NCBI GenBank assembly: GCA_016204605.1 | Contig: JACQKK010000181.1 | Coordinates: forward strand, 1 to 46,866 | Length of the DNA stretch: 46,866 nucleotides | Source: Candidatus Lambdaproteobacteria bacterium | GTDB taxonomy: Bacteria > SAR324 > JACQKK01 | Reading direction: 5' to 3' | Shown here: in pieces, positions 7,001-16,602 of the stretch | How the letters are laid out: every line of letters begins with the position of its first letter | Position numbering within the stretch: position 1 is the first letter of the stretch | Translations under genes and position numbers: made by a program | The notes under the pieces: model-generated | Told to the model about the DNA's origin: nothing | The model's database searches: none | The model's input: the letters and a program-made list of their open reading frames with translations, nothing else

Positions 7001-8621
7001 GGCCTCCATCTCCCACTTCCTCTCGCAACGGGGCAGGATTTCGACCGTGATCCTGCGGGATGTCAGCGCCCGCATACAGGCCCAGCAGGCGCTGGCCCGC
7101 AGCGAAGCCCGGCTCAGGCAGGCCCTCGAGATCGCCCGGCTGGGCACCTTCGAATGGAACCTGGCGACGATGCAGGTGCAGCTCTCCGGCGAGACCTGCC
7201 GCATCCTCGGTGTGCCGCAGCATGACGAGGCCGGGTTTTCCGGAGCCGCCGCCGTGCTGACTGCGCGCATTCATCCCGATGACGTGCCGCGGTTCAGACA
7301 GGCCACCGAGGCGGCGATCGGAGCGGGCGAGCCTTTCAAGACGGAGTATCGCGTGGTACGCACGAGCGTCGATACCCGCATCGTCCAAGCGCAGGGGGAG
7401 GTGATTCGCGACGAGCAGGGTCGGCCGCTGCGCCTGGTGGGCATCGTCCACGACGTCACCGATCGCGTGGAGCTCGAGCACCAGCTCAGGCAGGCGCAGA
7501 AGATGGAAGCGGTCGGCACGCTGGCGGGCGGCATCGCCCACGACTTCAACAACATGCTGCAGGTGATCCTGGGCAACGCCGAGCTGGCCGGGTACCACCT
7601 GGCCCAAACCGAGGTGGCCACCAGGCATCTGCGCCGGCTGGTCGAGGCCGGGCAGCGGGCGGCCGGCCTGACGAGACAGTTGCTGGCCTTCAGCCGCCAG
7701 CAGGTGCCGCGGCGCTCCGTCTTCTCGCTGGGCGACCTGGCGCGAAACCTCGTCAACATGGCGCGGCGGCTGCTCGGCGAGCGCGTCGAGATCACCGTGC
7801 GGGTGGCAGCGAGCAACCCGCGGGTGAATGCCGATGCAGGCATGATCGAGCAGGTGTTGCTCAACCTGTGCGTGAACGCGCGCGATGCGATGCCCGAGGG
7901 CGGGTGCCTCATCATCGATGTGGAGCTGGTGGCTGCCGACGACGAGTTCTGTCGGGCTAACGCCTGGGCGAAGCCCGGGCCCTATGCCCGCATCGCCGTC
8001 TCGGATACGGGCCACGGCATGACGCCTGACATCCAGCAGCGCATCTTCGAGCCGTTCTTCTCGACCAAGGAGGTGGGCAGGGGCACGGGGCTGGGGCTAT
8101 CGGTCGCCTATGGCGTCGTCGAGCAGCACGGGGGGATGATCACCGTGCGCAGCGCGCCCGGCCAGGGCTCCACCTTCCTGGTCTATCTGCCCGCGACGGG
8201 GGACGAGGTCGCCGACGGCGCGGCCCCCGGGCTGGCGGACGTGCGCGGCGGCAGCGAAACCATCCTGCTCGCGGAAGATGAGGATTCCGTGCGGACGTTC
8301 ACCTCCGAAACGCTCCAGGGTCAGGGCTACCGCGTGATCGAAGCCCGCGACGGCGAGCAGGCGGTGGAAGCGTTCCGTGAGGCTCAGGGCGAGATCGCGA
8401 TGGCGATCCTGGACCTGGTCATGCCCAAGCGCACCGGCCGCGAAGTGTTCGCCGCTCTGCGCGCGCTGGCACCCCACCTGCCGATGCTGTTCAGCACCGG
8501 CTACGCCAGCGACTCCGAGGAAGACGCCATCGCCCGGAAGCTGGGGGTGCCGGTGCTGCGCAAGCCGTTTTCCGTCACGGAACTGCTCGCCGCCGTGCGC
8601 CGGGTGCTGGATTCCCATTGA
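4044..8621 (+). CDS. Multi-PAS hybrid sensor histidine kinase with C-terminal receiver
   Basis: This 1525-residue soluble hybrid kinase has no membrane segment, so it probably senses cytoplasmic cues. Nine PAS units begin near residues 11, 140, 260, 385, 510, 637, 764, 890 and 1020. The fourth and ninth have the PAS_3 form (ASLGSWELDL, IARLGTFEWNL). The HisKA domain starts near 1147, with the phospho-accepting His at 1166 in GGIAHDFNNML. The ATPase domain follows from about 1262, with an N-box (LLNLCVNARDAM), DTGHGM, FEPFFSTK and GTGLGLS. The receiver spans about 1406-1525, with Asp1457 in ILDLVMPKRTG and the conserved KPF. PAS 5 and 6 are near-copies with a period of 381 bp. The GTG at 4068 is an alternative start, preceded by AAGGGGGG at 7 nt, and would shorten the protein by 8 residues. 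No cognate output regulator is adjacent. The ligands are unknown. Confidence 0.92.
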   Translation: MRRKGGAHVTGSERTLRQLVEQAPNAMVMVDGGGTVLVANRHALEWFRYSADELIGSPVDLLMPERFRMGHQHQLRAYLRVPVARPMGTGRNLFGRRKDGSEFPVDISLSPFETPAGLRVLASMLDLTEPKRVEAALRESEARYRMLFEQAADGIFISDGEGNYLDVNPAGCVLLGYARQEIIGRNLQSVIDPEELRRDPPRLAELRSGEALVRQRTLVRKDGTRLAAELSVRQLPDGRMQAIVRDLTERMRAEAALKESEERFSKAFRSNHVAMAICRLRDDMLIDANTSFLQALGVSREEVVGRSVASLRAAMMPGSRSEVLERAERGEPVAGMEVEIRGRSGGVAHLLMSIDYITLGGERCALASFTDITARKLAEEELRKSEQRLAESQRIASLGSWELDLATREEWWSDEQYRLNGIPKGTPPRHDVFLSLIPPADRASFNERYDKVLAEGTWEGDYRIVRPDGQVRHMHCFVQTRYDGNGRPIAMAGTNQDITERVRTEQELERQRRLLQAVMDTVPFWLYIKDDQARYLLVNRDMAEFFGQPKEAFVGRRHRDFFRSEESDVADRVDAEVIRAGKPVENFDARAARRDGSISRRRVLKLPWFREDGTVAGLVGSSIDITPQRLAEEELVRQQRLFEAVMDTVPIWLYIKDDQARYLMVNREMAEFFGQPKEFFVGKGTRDMLGPELGALAERIDTEIVRTGRPVKDFDVQITRADGTTFRRRVFRLPWLREDGTVAGIVGSSIDITARVLAQQELERQRELLRTVIDSIPHRIVVRDLNGAYLLANEAIRKLWPGIPQAAMPEGGPPHLGAEERSASERRRRMVIAEGRSREHELHRLRSDGIEEWVQARWVPLRDAQQKVIGTVSVTVDITERKKAEEELRYSEERFLGILSLAPDAIISIDEAQRIVLFNRGAEQIFGFAAEEIQGKPLDVLIPERYRAAHRQHVAGFQGDQRDHRYMSGRQTIVGLRRNGEEFPAEASISHFLSQRGRISTVILRDVSARIQAQQALARSEARLRQALEIARLGTFEWNLATMQVQLSGETCRILGVPQHDEAGFSGAAAVLTARIHPDDVPRFRQATEAAIGAGEPFKTEYRVVRTSVDTRIVQAQGEVIRDEQGRPLRLVGIVHDVTDRVELEHQLRQAQKMEAVGTLAGGIAHDFNNMLQVILGNAELAGYHLAQTEVATRHLRRLVEAGQRAAGLTRQLLAFSRQQVPRRSVFSLGDLARNLVNMARRLLGERVEITVRVAASNPRVNADAGMIEQVLLNLCVNARDAMPEGGCLIIDVELVAADDEFCRANAWAKPGPYARIAVSDTGHGMTPDIQQRIFEPFFSTKEVGRGTGLGLSVAYGVVEQHGGMITVRSAPGQGSTFLVYLPATGDEVADGAAPGLADVRGGSETILLAEDEDSVRTFTSETLQGQGYRVIEARDGEQAVEAFREAQGEIAMAILDLVMPKRTGREVFAALRALAPHLPMLFSTGYASDSEEDAIARKLGVPVLRKPFSVTELLAAVRRVLDSH
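5571..6332 (+). repeat. Intragenic tandem duplication of a PAS-encoding segment
   Basis: Two consecutive units with a period of 381 bp (127 codons) begin at 5571 and 5952 inside the kinase gene. Over the first 44 residues of the PAS fold the two copies are identical at 37 positions, sharing for example LYIKDDQARYL and MAEFFGQPKE. Similarity returns at the end of the unit (EDGTVAG, VGSSIDIT). The middle has diverged, so the duplication is not the newest possible event. Confidence 0.85.
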
Positions 8622-9212
8622 GGCCATGTCGCGAACTTGGGCGCCTTGATTTGCGCGTTTCCCTTTTCTCCGTCCCCAACAGGCGATACGCTGGTGACAG
8701 TCATATCGGGCTGGATGCCCGAGTCCTTCCCCTGGCGCAAGGAGGCGTATGATAAGCCAAGGTCCCTCAAAAAAATTAATGTGTACCGTGTGCGGCGTCA
8801 CCATTCTAGCGGTGGCGGCGCTACTTCCCAACCATGACTGCAAGTCGCCAGCGTGTGGGCACGAGGAACACGTGCACGAGGAGCTTCCGGCTGGCGGTCA
8901 CCAGAGTGCCGAGGTTCTTGGGACACAACATTTCAGGGCAACCACAAGCAGTCTCGTGTTCTTTCCGCCCCCTTGGGCGGCGCGCTCCTGACAAGCAATG
9001 ACCGGGACCGCTAGGGGGGGGTCGCAAGAAAAAGCACCTGTTGTGGCCCCTGTACACCTTCATCCTGTTTCCTCTGGAGCGCTGATTGGTGGCATGCTTG
9101 TGACGAGACCCTGGTGGCGTTTCGGCCCCGGTAGGGCGGGGGTCGGCCAGAATGCGCGGCCCGAGGTGATCGCAATAGTTGAGACTCAGCTCCCAGTTCT
9201 GCGCGCCCCCCG
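8622..9212. other. Intergenic region of atypical composition
   Basis: About 590 bases between the kinase and fxsA have more A/T than the neighbouring genes and mixed codon positions. A Shine-Dalgarno-like AAGGAGG at 8739-8745 precedes the only frame worth listing (8749-8991). A 6-bp stem CCGCCC/GGGCGG lies near 8968-8983. An overlapping 80-codon frame on the minus strand (9063-8821) has no supporting features. I see no tRNA or clear terminator. Confidence 0.4.
8749..8991 (+). CDS. Doubtful small Cys/His-rich ORF, hypothetical
   Basis: This 80-codon frame is preceded by a perfect AAGGAGG, but only 3 nt separate it from the first ATG. A second in-frame ATG at 8779 begins MCTVCG. The predicted product has a CxxC pair, a hydrophobic stretch VTILAVAALL, then CKSPACGHEEHVHEE, which would suit metal binding. 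Codon use (AAA, TTA, CTA, AAT-type codons) departs sharply from the near-complete GC3 bias of the neighbours. Either the piece was acquired or it is not coding at all. I do not recognise a family. Confidence 0.22.
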   Translation: MISQGPSKKLMCTVCGVTILAVAALLPNHDCKSPACGHEEHVHEELPAGGHQSAEVLGTQHFRATTSSLVFFPPPWAARS

Positions 9213-9590
9213 ATGGCGCCCGCGATGATCCTGATCCTGCTGCTGTTCCTGCTGGTGGTGCCTGCGCTGGAGGTGTTGGTGTTCACGCTCTCGGGCCTGC
9301 CGCTCTGGGCGATCTTCCTGGAGGCGGCGGTCACGGCAGCCCTCGGCTGGCGCTACGCGCGCCGCGAAGGGCTTGACCTGTGGACGGAATTGGAGTCCGA
9401 TATCACGAATAGGCGCCTTCCGCCCGAGGAGGCCCTGGATGCGATGCTGGTGGTGGCGGGCGGCTGGCTGCTGATCGTCCCGGGGCTGCTGACGGACCTG
9501 GCCGGCGCCCTGCTGCTGGTGGCGGCGCTGCGTGCGCGGCTGGTGTCCGCGATCCGGGCGGCGATCCGCGCGCAGATGCGTGCCCATTGA
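9213..9590 (+). CDS. fxsA: FxsA-family membrane protein
   Basis: A 125-residue protein has the FxsA arrangement. Helices at about 5-20 (ILILLLFLLVVPALEVLVF) and 30-46 are followed by a cytoplasmic segment with RREGLDLWTELESDITN. A third helical region contains the characteristic LVVAGGWLLIVPGLLTDLAG. The family is a small inner-membrane protein known in E. coli for relieving exclusion of phage T7 by the F plasmid. Its housekeeping role is unknown. It could start at 9213 or at the second Met (9225). It precedes scpB on the same strand by 83 nt and may share a transcript. Confidence 0.85.
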   Translation: MAPAMILILLLFLLVVPALEVLVFTLSGLPLWAIFLEAAVTAALGWRYARREGLDLWTELESDITNRRLPPEEALDAMLVVAGGWLLIVPGLLTDLAGALLLVAALRARLVSAIRAAIRAQMRAH

Positions 9591-9673
9591 GCCTGGCGGG
9601 CGGCACGGGCGGATGGCGGGTAGGAGCGACGGTTTCACGGAGCGGAACCGGAAGTCACGCAAGGAGGTGTCGC

Positions 9674-10255
9674 ATGATCGATTCGGATGCCAGGCGCGTG
9701 CTGGAGGCGGTGCTGTTCTCTTCCCCGGAGGTGCTCGGTGCACGGCAGCTCGCGCAGGTGCTCGGCAGCGCGGAACCCGACCAGGTGCACCGCTGGATCG
9801 ACGAGCTGAACGCCGAGTACGAGAGCGGCAACCGCAGCTTCCGCATCGAGCGGGCCGGCGACGGCTATCAGATGCGCACGCTCCCCCTCTACAAGACCTG
9901 GGTGCAGAAAGCCGAGCCGCTCAAGCCGGTGCGGCTCGGCCAGCCCACCCTGGAGACCCTGGCCATCGTGGCCTACCGCCAGCCGGTCACCCGGGCCGAG
10001 ATCGAACACCTGAGGGGGGTGGACAGCTCCTCCGGGCTGCGCAACCTGCTCGAAAAGAAGCTGATCCGCATCTTGGGCAAGGACCAGGCGCCCGGGCGGC
10101 CGATCCTCTACGGCACGACCCGGAACTTCCTGAGCCTGTTCAGCCTGGCCGACCTGAAGGATCTGCCGACCCTGGAGGAATTCGATCTTTCGCCCGCGGC
10201 GACCGCCACGGTGGTGGCGTTCCCCGACCCGCAGCAGGCGGGTCGGGCGGGCTGA
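9674..10255 (+). CDS. scpB: Segregation and condensation protein B
   Basis: A 193-residue ScpB with its two winged-helix domains. The conserved core GQPTLETLAIVAYRQPVTRAEIEHLRGVDSS is split around residue 100, and the second wing ends in PILYGTTRNFLSLFSLADLKDLP. ScpB works with ScpA and the SMC ATPase in the chromosome condensin. The start at 9674 is fixed by a perfect AAGGAGG 6 nt upstream. An earlier in-frame Met lacks any ribosome site. ScpA is usually adjacent but is not in this window; the upstream neighbour is fxsA. The gene converges on the WD40 gene with a 34-bp gap. Confidence 0.93.
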   Translation: MIDSDARRVLEAVLFSSPEVLGARQLAQVLGSAEPDQVHRWIDELNAEYESGNRSFRIERAGDGYQMRTLPLYKTWVQKAEPLKPVRLGQPTLETLAIVAYRQPVTRAEIEHLRGVDSSSGLRNLLEKKLIRILGKDQAPGRPILYGTTRNFLSLFSLADLKDLPTLEEFDLSPAATATVVAFPDPQQAGRAG

Positions 10256-10289
10256 GGGCCGCGCGCGCCCGAGCCATCCCGCGTCGCGC

Positions 10290-13199
10290 TTACGGGCGGC
10301 CGGCGGCGGAAGCGACCTTGACCGCCAGCCGCTGATCCCTCTTCAGCGTGAACACCTCGCGCACCTTCTTGTCCACCATCACGTAGTAGTTCCCGGCGGG
10401 CAGCAACAGGCTCTTCCTGCGGTCGGCATCGGTGTAGTAGGTGACCCAGCCGCCGTTGGCCGGCCGCAGCTTGAATTCGACCCGTGCCGGGTTGCCGAAC
10501 ACGTCCACGCCCGTCATGTCCAGGTTCAGCGTCCCGGTATCCTGCGGCTTGGCCTGCCGCAGCGAGAGCGCGAACGTGGAGCCCCCGCCGCGCCGGCCCA
10601 CTTCTGCGGCTCGGGCCACCAGCTCGAGGATGCGCTCCTGGAACTGCGCGTCGGACAACCCCTTGAACTGCTGGAAATTGACGCGGGCCTTCTGCGAGGC
10701 GAGGGTCTGCAAGACCTCCTGCGGGAGGTCCACTCTGAGCAGCAGCGCCGGCATCGCCACCACGTGACGCTGGCCGTCGCAGCCGCCGAAGTCGAGCACG
10801 ATCTCGCGTCCGGCCCGGAAGCGCGCCGGATTGAACACGGTGCGCTGCCAGAAGGCCAACGCCGCATCCACCGACTGCGGCAGGTCGTAGCTGTAGGGCT
10901 GGGCGAAGAAAAGCGCCCGCTCCCCGATCTTCGACATCAGGTAGATCATCTTCAGATCCCGCGTGACGATCCCTGCGATCACCAGCGCGTGGTAGGCGGC
11001 CTTGTCGTAGGGAGCCACCAGCAGAATCTGGTGCGCGGTCTGCTCGAGCGCGGGCGCGGAGCTGCAATAGCGACCGGCCACCAGCAGCCCGTTGAGCTGC
11101 CGCTGGAGCTGCTCCAGCCCTTCGCGGGGGTCCTCGCTCTTGACCACCTTGTACGCCAGCGCCTCGATCTGCTCGTCGCTGCTCTGGCGCAGCGCGGCCG
11201 GGTCCACCAGCGGCGGGGGCTCCAGCGCCGCTGCCACCGGCACGGCCCCTGCGCCGGCGGGGGGAGCCCCGGCCGCTGCGGGCGCGGGGAGCTGCTGCTG
11301 GAGCACCACCTGCAGCGGATAGACCATCAGGCTGATCTCGGGCGCGATGGAGCCGGTGGCCATGGTCTTCCCGTTCCGGCTGACGGCGAGGGCGAGAATC
11401 TGGTTGCGTTCGCCGCTCACGGTGCGGATGAAGCGCCCCGTCTGCACGTCCCAGAGCTTGACGGTCTTGTCGCGGGAGACGGAAATCAGGGCGCGGCCGT
11501 CCACGGAGAAGCGGATGCCGGAGACGATGAAATCGTGGCCCGCCAGCGTGTGCACGAGCGCGCCGGTGCGGAGATCCCACATCCGGATCGACGCATCGGA
11601 AGACGCCGCGGCCACGTAGCGGCCCAGCGGATCGAAGCGGACGTCCTGGATCGAGCCGCTGCCGCCCTCCAGCGTGCGGCGGAGCTTGCCCTCGGGGTGG
11701 TCCCAGAGCCGTACCGTGCCGTCTTCGCTCGCCGTGGCGAAGGCCGAGCCGTCCGGCGCGTAGTCCACCGCGGTCACCTGGTCGGTGTGGCCGGCCACGC
11801 GCTTGAGGGAGCGCCCCGCAGCGACGTCCCACAGCACCCAGGTCTTGTCGGAGCCGCCCGACACGAGAAACGCCCCGCCCGGATGGAACGCCAGCGCGTT
11901 GACCTTGCCGGCGTGGCCCTGCAGCCGCTTCTGGATCTTGCCGGTGGCGGTTTCCCAAAGCTGCACGTAACCGTCGGTGGCACCGGTGGCGAAGCGGGTG
12001 TTGTCGGGCGCGAAGCGCACCGCCTGGACGACATGATTCTCCGTCGGATACATCTTGACGGCCTGCCGCGTCGCCAGGTTCCAGATGCGCACCGTCTTGT
12101 CCGGGGAGGCCGACAGCAGGAACTGATTGTCCACCGAGAAATCCAGCGAGACCACGGACTGGCCATGGCCCGCCAGCGCGGCCAGGAAGGCCGAGCGGTC
12201 CAGCTTCCAGGTGCGGGCGCGATCCTTCTCGTAGGCCGCCACCAGGCGGCGCCCGTTGCCGCTCAGCTTCAACCCCCCGACCTGGCCCTCGACGAGCGTC
12301 AGCTCCTGCAGCTCGCGCTGGGTGGCGACGCTCCAGATGCGGATCGTCTCGTCCTGGCCGCCGGTGACGATCCACTGCTCGTTGGGGTGGAAGGCCACGC
12401 CCGTGACGGAGCGCTTGTGGCCCACCAGGGTGCCGGCGTTCGGGTCGGTGCGGCTCTGCCAGCGCCAGAGCTTCACCACGCCATCGGTCGAGGCCGAGGC
12501 CAGCAGCTCGGGCTTGTAGCCGAACTGGAGCGCCGTGATCGGCCCCAGCGCCCCGGCGAGGGTGGTCACCAGCTTGCCCGTCTGCGAATCCCAGACCTTG
12601 ATCAGGCGGTCCTGGCCGCCTGTCGCCAAGTGCTTGCCATCGGGATGGAGGGCCAGCGCGGTGACCCGGCCCTTATGCGCATCGAGGGTGCGCAGGGCGC
12701 GCCCCCGCTCCGCATCCCAGAGGATGACGGAGCCATCGGCCGCGCCGGAGAAGAGGGTCTTGCCCTCCGCATCGGTGATGAGAGCGGTGACGGCCGCCTT
12801 GTGGCCCTGCAGGGTGCGGGTGTCCTTGCCCTTCTCGACCTCCCAGGCCCTCACCGTGCGGTCCTCGCCGCCGGTGAAGATCACCCCCGCGGTCGGGTGA
12901 TACACGGCGACGGTGGCGCGGTGGTCGCCGGTGCGGATCTCGCGGGTGGCGCGGCCGGTTTCCGTCTCCCACAGCCGCAGGGCGCGGTTGGCCCCCAGCG
13001 TGACGATGAAGCGGTCGTCCGGTGAGAAGAACGCGGCGTAGACCGGGCCCTTGGGCAGCATGAGGGTGTGCTCGATGATGTACTCGTCGCTGCGCTGCTC
13101 CTGGGCCTGGCCCCGGGCGCTTCCCGCACAGGCGAGCACGAGCGCGAGCATGCCGGCCCAGCGGCGGCAGTGCCGCCGGCGGATGCTCCGAAGCGCCAT
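10290..13199 (-). CDS. Secreted double-propeller WD40 repeat protein
   Basis: This 969-residue protein has an N-terminal signal peptide (LALVLACAGSARG, cleavage before QAQEQ). Fourteen consecutive WD40 repeats follow, from about residue 45 to 650. Each is 41-44 residues with typical endings such as TVRAWE, VKLWDV and IRIWSV, enough for two seven-bladed propellers. A Pro/Ala-rich linker then leads into about 280 residues I cannot assign. This tail holds helices, a LDFGGCDGQRHVVAMP segment, and a terminal beta region (YYTDADRRKSLLLPAGNYY, then VREVFTLKRDQ) resembling a carbohydrate- or protein-binding domain. GTG at 13214 is an alternative start adding five residues. It is transcribed divergently from tatC. 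A periplasmic scaffold role is inferred from the repeats and the signal peptide only. Confidence 0.85.
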   Translation of the reverse strand: MALRSIRRRHCRRWAGMLALVLACAGSARGQAQEQRSDEYIIEHTLMLPKGPVYAAFFSPDDRFIVTLGANRALRLWETETGRATREIRTGDHRATVAVYHPTAGVIFTGGEDRTVRAWEVEKGKDTRTLQGHKAAVTALITDAEGKTLFSGAADGSVILWDAERGRALRTLDAHKGRVTALALHPDGKHLATGGQDRLIKVWDSQTGKLVTTLAGALGPITALQFGYKPELLASASTDGVVKLWRWQSRTDPNAGTLVGHKRSVTGVAFHPNEQWIVTGGQDETIRIWSVATQRELQELTLVEGQVGGLKLSGNGRRLVAAYEKDRARTWKLDRSAFLAALAGHGQSVVSLDFSVDNQFLLSASPDKTVRIWNLATRQAVKMYPTENHVVQAVRFAPDNTRFATGATDGYVQLWETATGKIQKRLQGHAGKVNALAFHPGGAFLVSGGSDKTWVLWDVAAGRSLKRVAGHTDQVTAVDYAPDGSAFATASEDGTVRLWDHPEGKLRRTLEGGSGSIQDVRFDPLGRYVAAASSDASIRMWDLRTGALVHTLAGHDFIVSGIRFSVDGRALISVSRDKTVKLWDVQTGRFIRTVSGERNQILALAVSRNGKTMATGSIAPEISLMVYPLQVVLQQQLPAPAAAGAPPAGAGAVPVAAALEPPPLVDPAALRQSSDEQIEALAYKVVKSEDPREGLEQLQRQLNGLLVAGRYCSSAPALEQTAHQILLVAPYDKAAYHALVIAGIVTRDLKMIYLMSKIGERALFFAQPYSYDLPQSVDAALAFWQRTVFNPARFRAGREIVLDFGGCDGQRHVVAMPALLLRVDLPQEVLQTLASQKARVNFQQFKGLSDAQFQERILELVARAAEVGRRGGGSTFALSLRQAKPQDTGTLNLDMTGVDVFGNPARVEFKLRPANGGWVTYYTDADRRKSLLLPAGNYYVMVDKKVREVFTLKRDQRLAVKVASAAGRP

Positions 13200-13445
13200 G
13201 GAAAAGATGGACACGTCGCTGCCCCCACTTGCCGCATCGCCGCCCGCCCGTATCGCGTCAGGGGCAAATGCGCTATCGTTGCGATTGCGCGCCGCAGGGC
13301 CGCGCCCGCGCCTCAGGCCGTCCAGGGCGGCCATGCCAGAACCGCGCCTCCGCGGGCGAGCCGCCCCGCCTGCCGGGGGCGGGCGCGCGCCCGCTCCTCC
13401 GGCGCCGGTTTCCGCCACCCCGCGAGTTCGCCTCCGCCAGCCTCC

Positions 13446-14204
13446 ATGACCACGCCGCCGCAGGACGAGATTCACGATCCGAAGATGCCCTTGACCCAGC
13501 ATCTGGAGGAGTTGCGCAAGCGCGTGTTGATCTCCGTCGCCGCGGTCGGGGCGGTGTTCATCGTGTGCTGGACGTTCTCGTCCGAGGTGATGGCGTTCAT
13601 CGAGGCGCCGGTGCTCAAGTACGTGGACCGGCTCCAGTTCGACACGATCACGGACCCCTTCTTCACCCACATGCGGGCGGCGTTCTTCGCGGCGCTGTTT
13701 CTCACGTTTCCGTTCGTGCTGACGCAGATGTGGCTGTTCATCCGCCCAGCCTTGTACAGGAAGGAGAAGCTTGTCGTCTGGCCCTTTCTGGTGTTCTCCT
13801 TTCCGCTGTTCGTGGGCGGCGGGCTGTTCTCCTACACGCTGGTCTTCCCCTTCGCGTTCGGCTACCTGATCAACTTCGATCCGACGCTGGCCCCCTCGCT
13901 GCGGATCGGGGACTACCTGACGTTCGTGATCCGGATGCTGTTCGTCTTCGGGCTGGTGTTCGAGCTGCCCCTGATCAGCCTGCTGCTGACCCGGTTCGGC
14001 ATGCTCACGCCGGGGTTCCTCAACCGCAACCGGCGGTATGCCATCGTGATCATCTTCGTCGCCGCCGCGATGCTCACCCCCACCCCCGACGTGTTCAACC
14101 AGCTCCTGCTGGCGGTGCCGCTGATGGTGCTCTACGAGATCAGCCTGCTGGTGTCGTGGCTGGCCCTGCGGCGCCCCAGCAAACCCAAAGGCCAGACCGG
14201 CTGA
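13446..14204 (+). CDS. tatC: Sec-independent protein translocase TatC
   Basis: A 252-residue TatC with six predicted membrane helices and the family hallmarks: PLTQHLEELRKRVL at the N-terminus (the signal-peptide recognition face), ALFLTFPFVLTQMWLFIRPALYRKEK split over helix 2 and the following loop, and FGLVFELPLISLLL later. TatC binds twin-arginine signal peptides and recruits TatA for export of folded proteins. Length is normal. TatA and TatB genes are not adjacent, which is unusual. The start is the first ATG giving the short acidic N-terminal stretch before MPLTQHLEEL. The 3' side is followed by a large hairpin and the 14-bp repeat array. Confidence 0.95.
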   Translation: MTTPPQDEIHDPKMPLTQHLEELRKRVLISVAAVGAVFIVCWTFSSEVMAFIEAPVLKYVDRLQFDTITDPFFTHMRAAFFAALFLTFPFVLTQMWLFIRPALYRKEKLVVWPFLVFSFPLFVGGGLFSYTLVFPFAFGYLINFDPTLAPSLRIGDYLTFVIRMLFVFGLVFELPLISLLLTRFGMLTPGFLNRNRRYAIVIIFVAAAMLTPTPDVFNQLLLAVPLMVLYEISLLVSWLALRRPSKPKGQTG

Positions 14205-14226
14205 GCGGCTGACGCGCATCTCCGTC

Positions 14227-14263
14227 GCGCGCCGCCGTGACTCCAGCCGGCGCGGCGGCGCGC
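14227..14263. terminator. 11-bp inverted repeat downstream of tatC
   Basis: GCGCGCCGCCG at 14227-14237 pairs perfectly with CGGCGGCGCGC at 14253-14263 around a 15-nt loop. It starts 22 nt after the tatC stop and abuts the 14-bp repeat array. No T-tract follows on either strand, so it is more likely an mRNA 3' stabiliser or part of the repeat locus than a classical intrinsic terminator. Confidence 0.5.
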
Positions 14264-14373
14264 AGTGCTCCCGGCGCAGTGCTCCCAGCTCAATGCTCCC
14301 AGCTCAGTGCTCCCAGCTCAGTGCTCCCAGCTCAGTGCTCCCAGCTCAGTGCTCCCAGCTCAGTGCTCCCAGC

Positions 14374-14389
<16 letters not shown>
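14264..14389. repeat. Tandem array of a 14-bp unit (nine copies)
   Basis: The unit AGTGCTCCCAGCTC is repeated without spacers. Copies start at 14264, 14278, 14292, 14306, 14320, 14334, 14348, 14362 and 14376. Six copies (14278 and 14306-14375) are exact, the one at 14292 differs by a single base, and the first and last copies are degenerate at their 3' halves. The unit length is not a multiple of three. The minus-strand gene uvrC ends inside it: its TGA (14376-14374) spans the junction of copies 8 and 9. The array fills most of the space between the convergent tatC and uvrC genes. Confidence 0.95.
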
Positions 14390-16341
<1,952 letters not shown>

Positions 16342-16602
16342 CCGGGTGCGGCTCCCGCCGATCGGAAAGGGGACGGCAGCGGCCCGGCCGCGCTTTGACA
16401 GCCCGGCGGAAATCGCCCACACTGCGGGGAGCCGGTTCCGGGGGCGCCCCCGCGCTCGCGGTGCAGCTCGCGGTGCATGCCGAGGAGCCCAGTCTACCGC
16501 ACGGGGCCGGGGCGGGCAACGGCGAGCCGAACCTGCACGAGGCCCGCAGCACCGCTCTGGGAGCGCGACCGCCGCGGGAACCCACCGATCGAGGGGCGTG
16601 GA

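Noticed and set aside
8821..9063. 80-codon minus-strand frame overlapping the small Cys/His ORF
   Set aside because: No convincing ribosome site, no motif, atypical composition, and it overlaps another doubtful frame.
10764..13025. 753-codon + strand frame across the WD40 gene
   Set aside because: It runs opposite the regular WD40 repeats and merely mirrors their periodicity. It has no family motif of its own.
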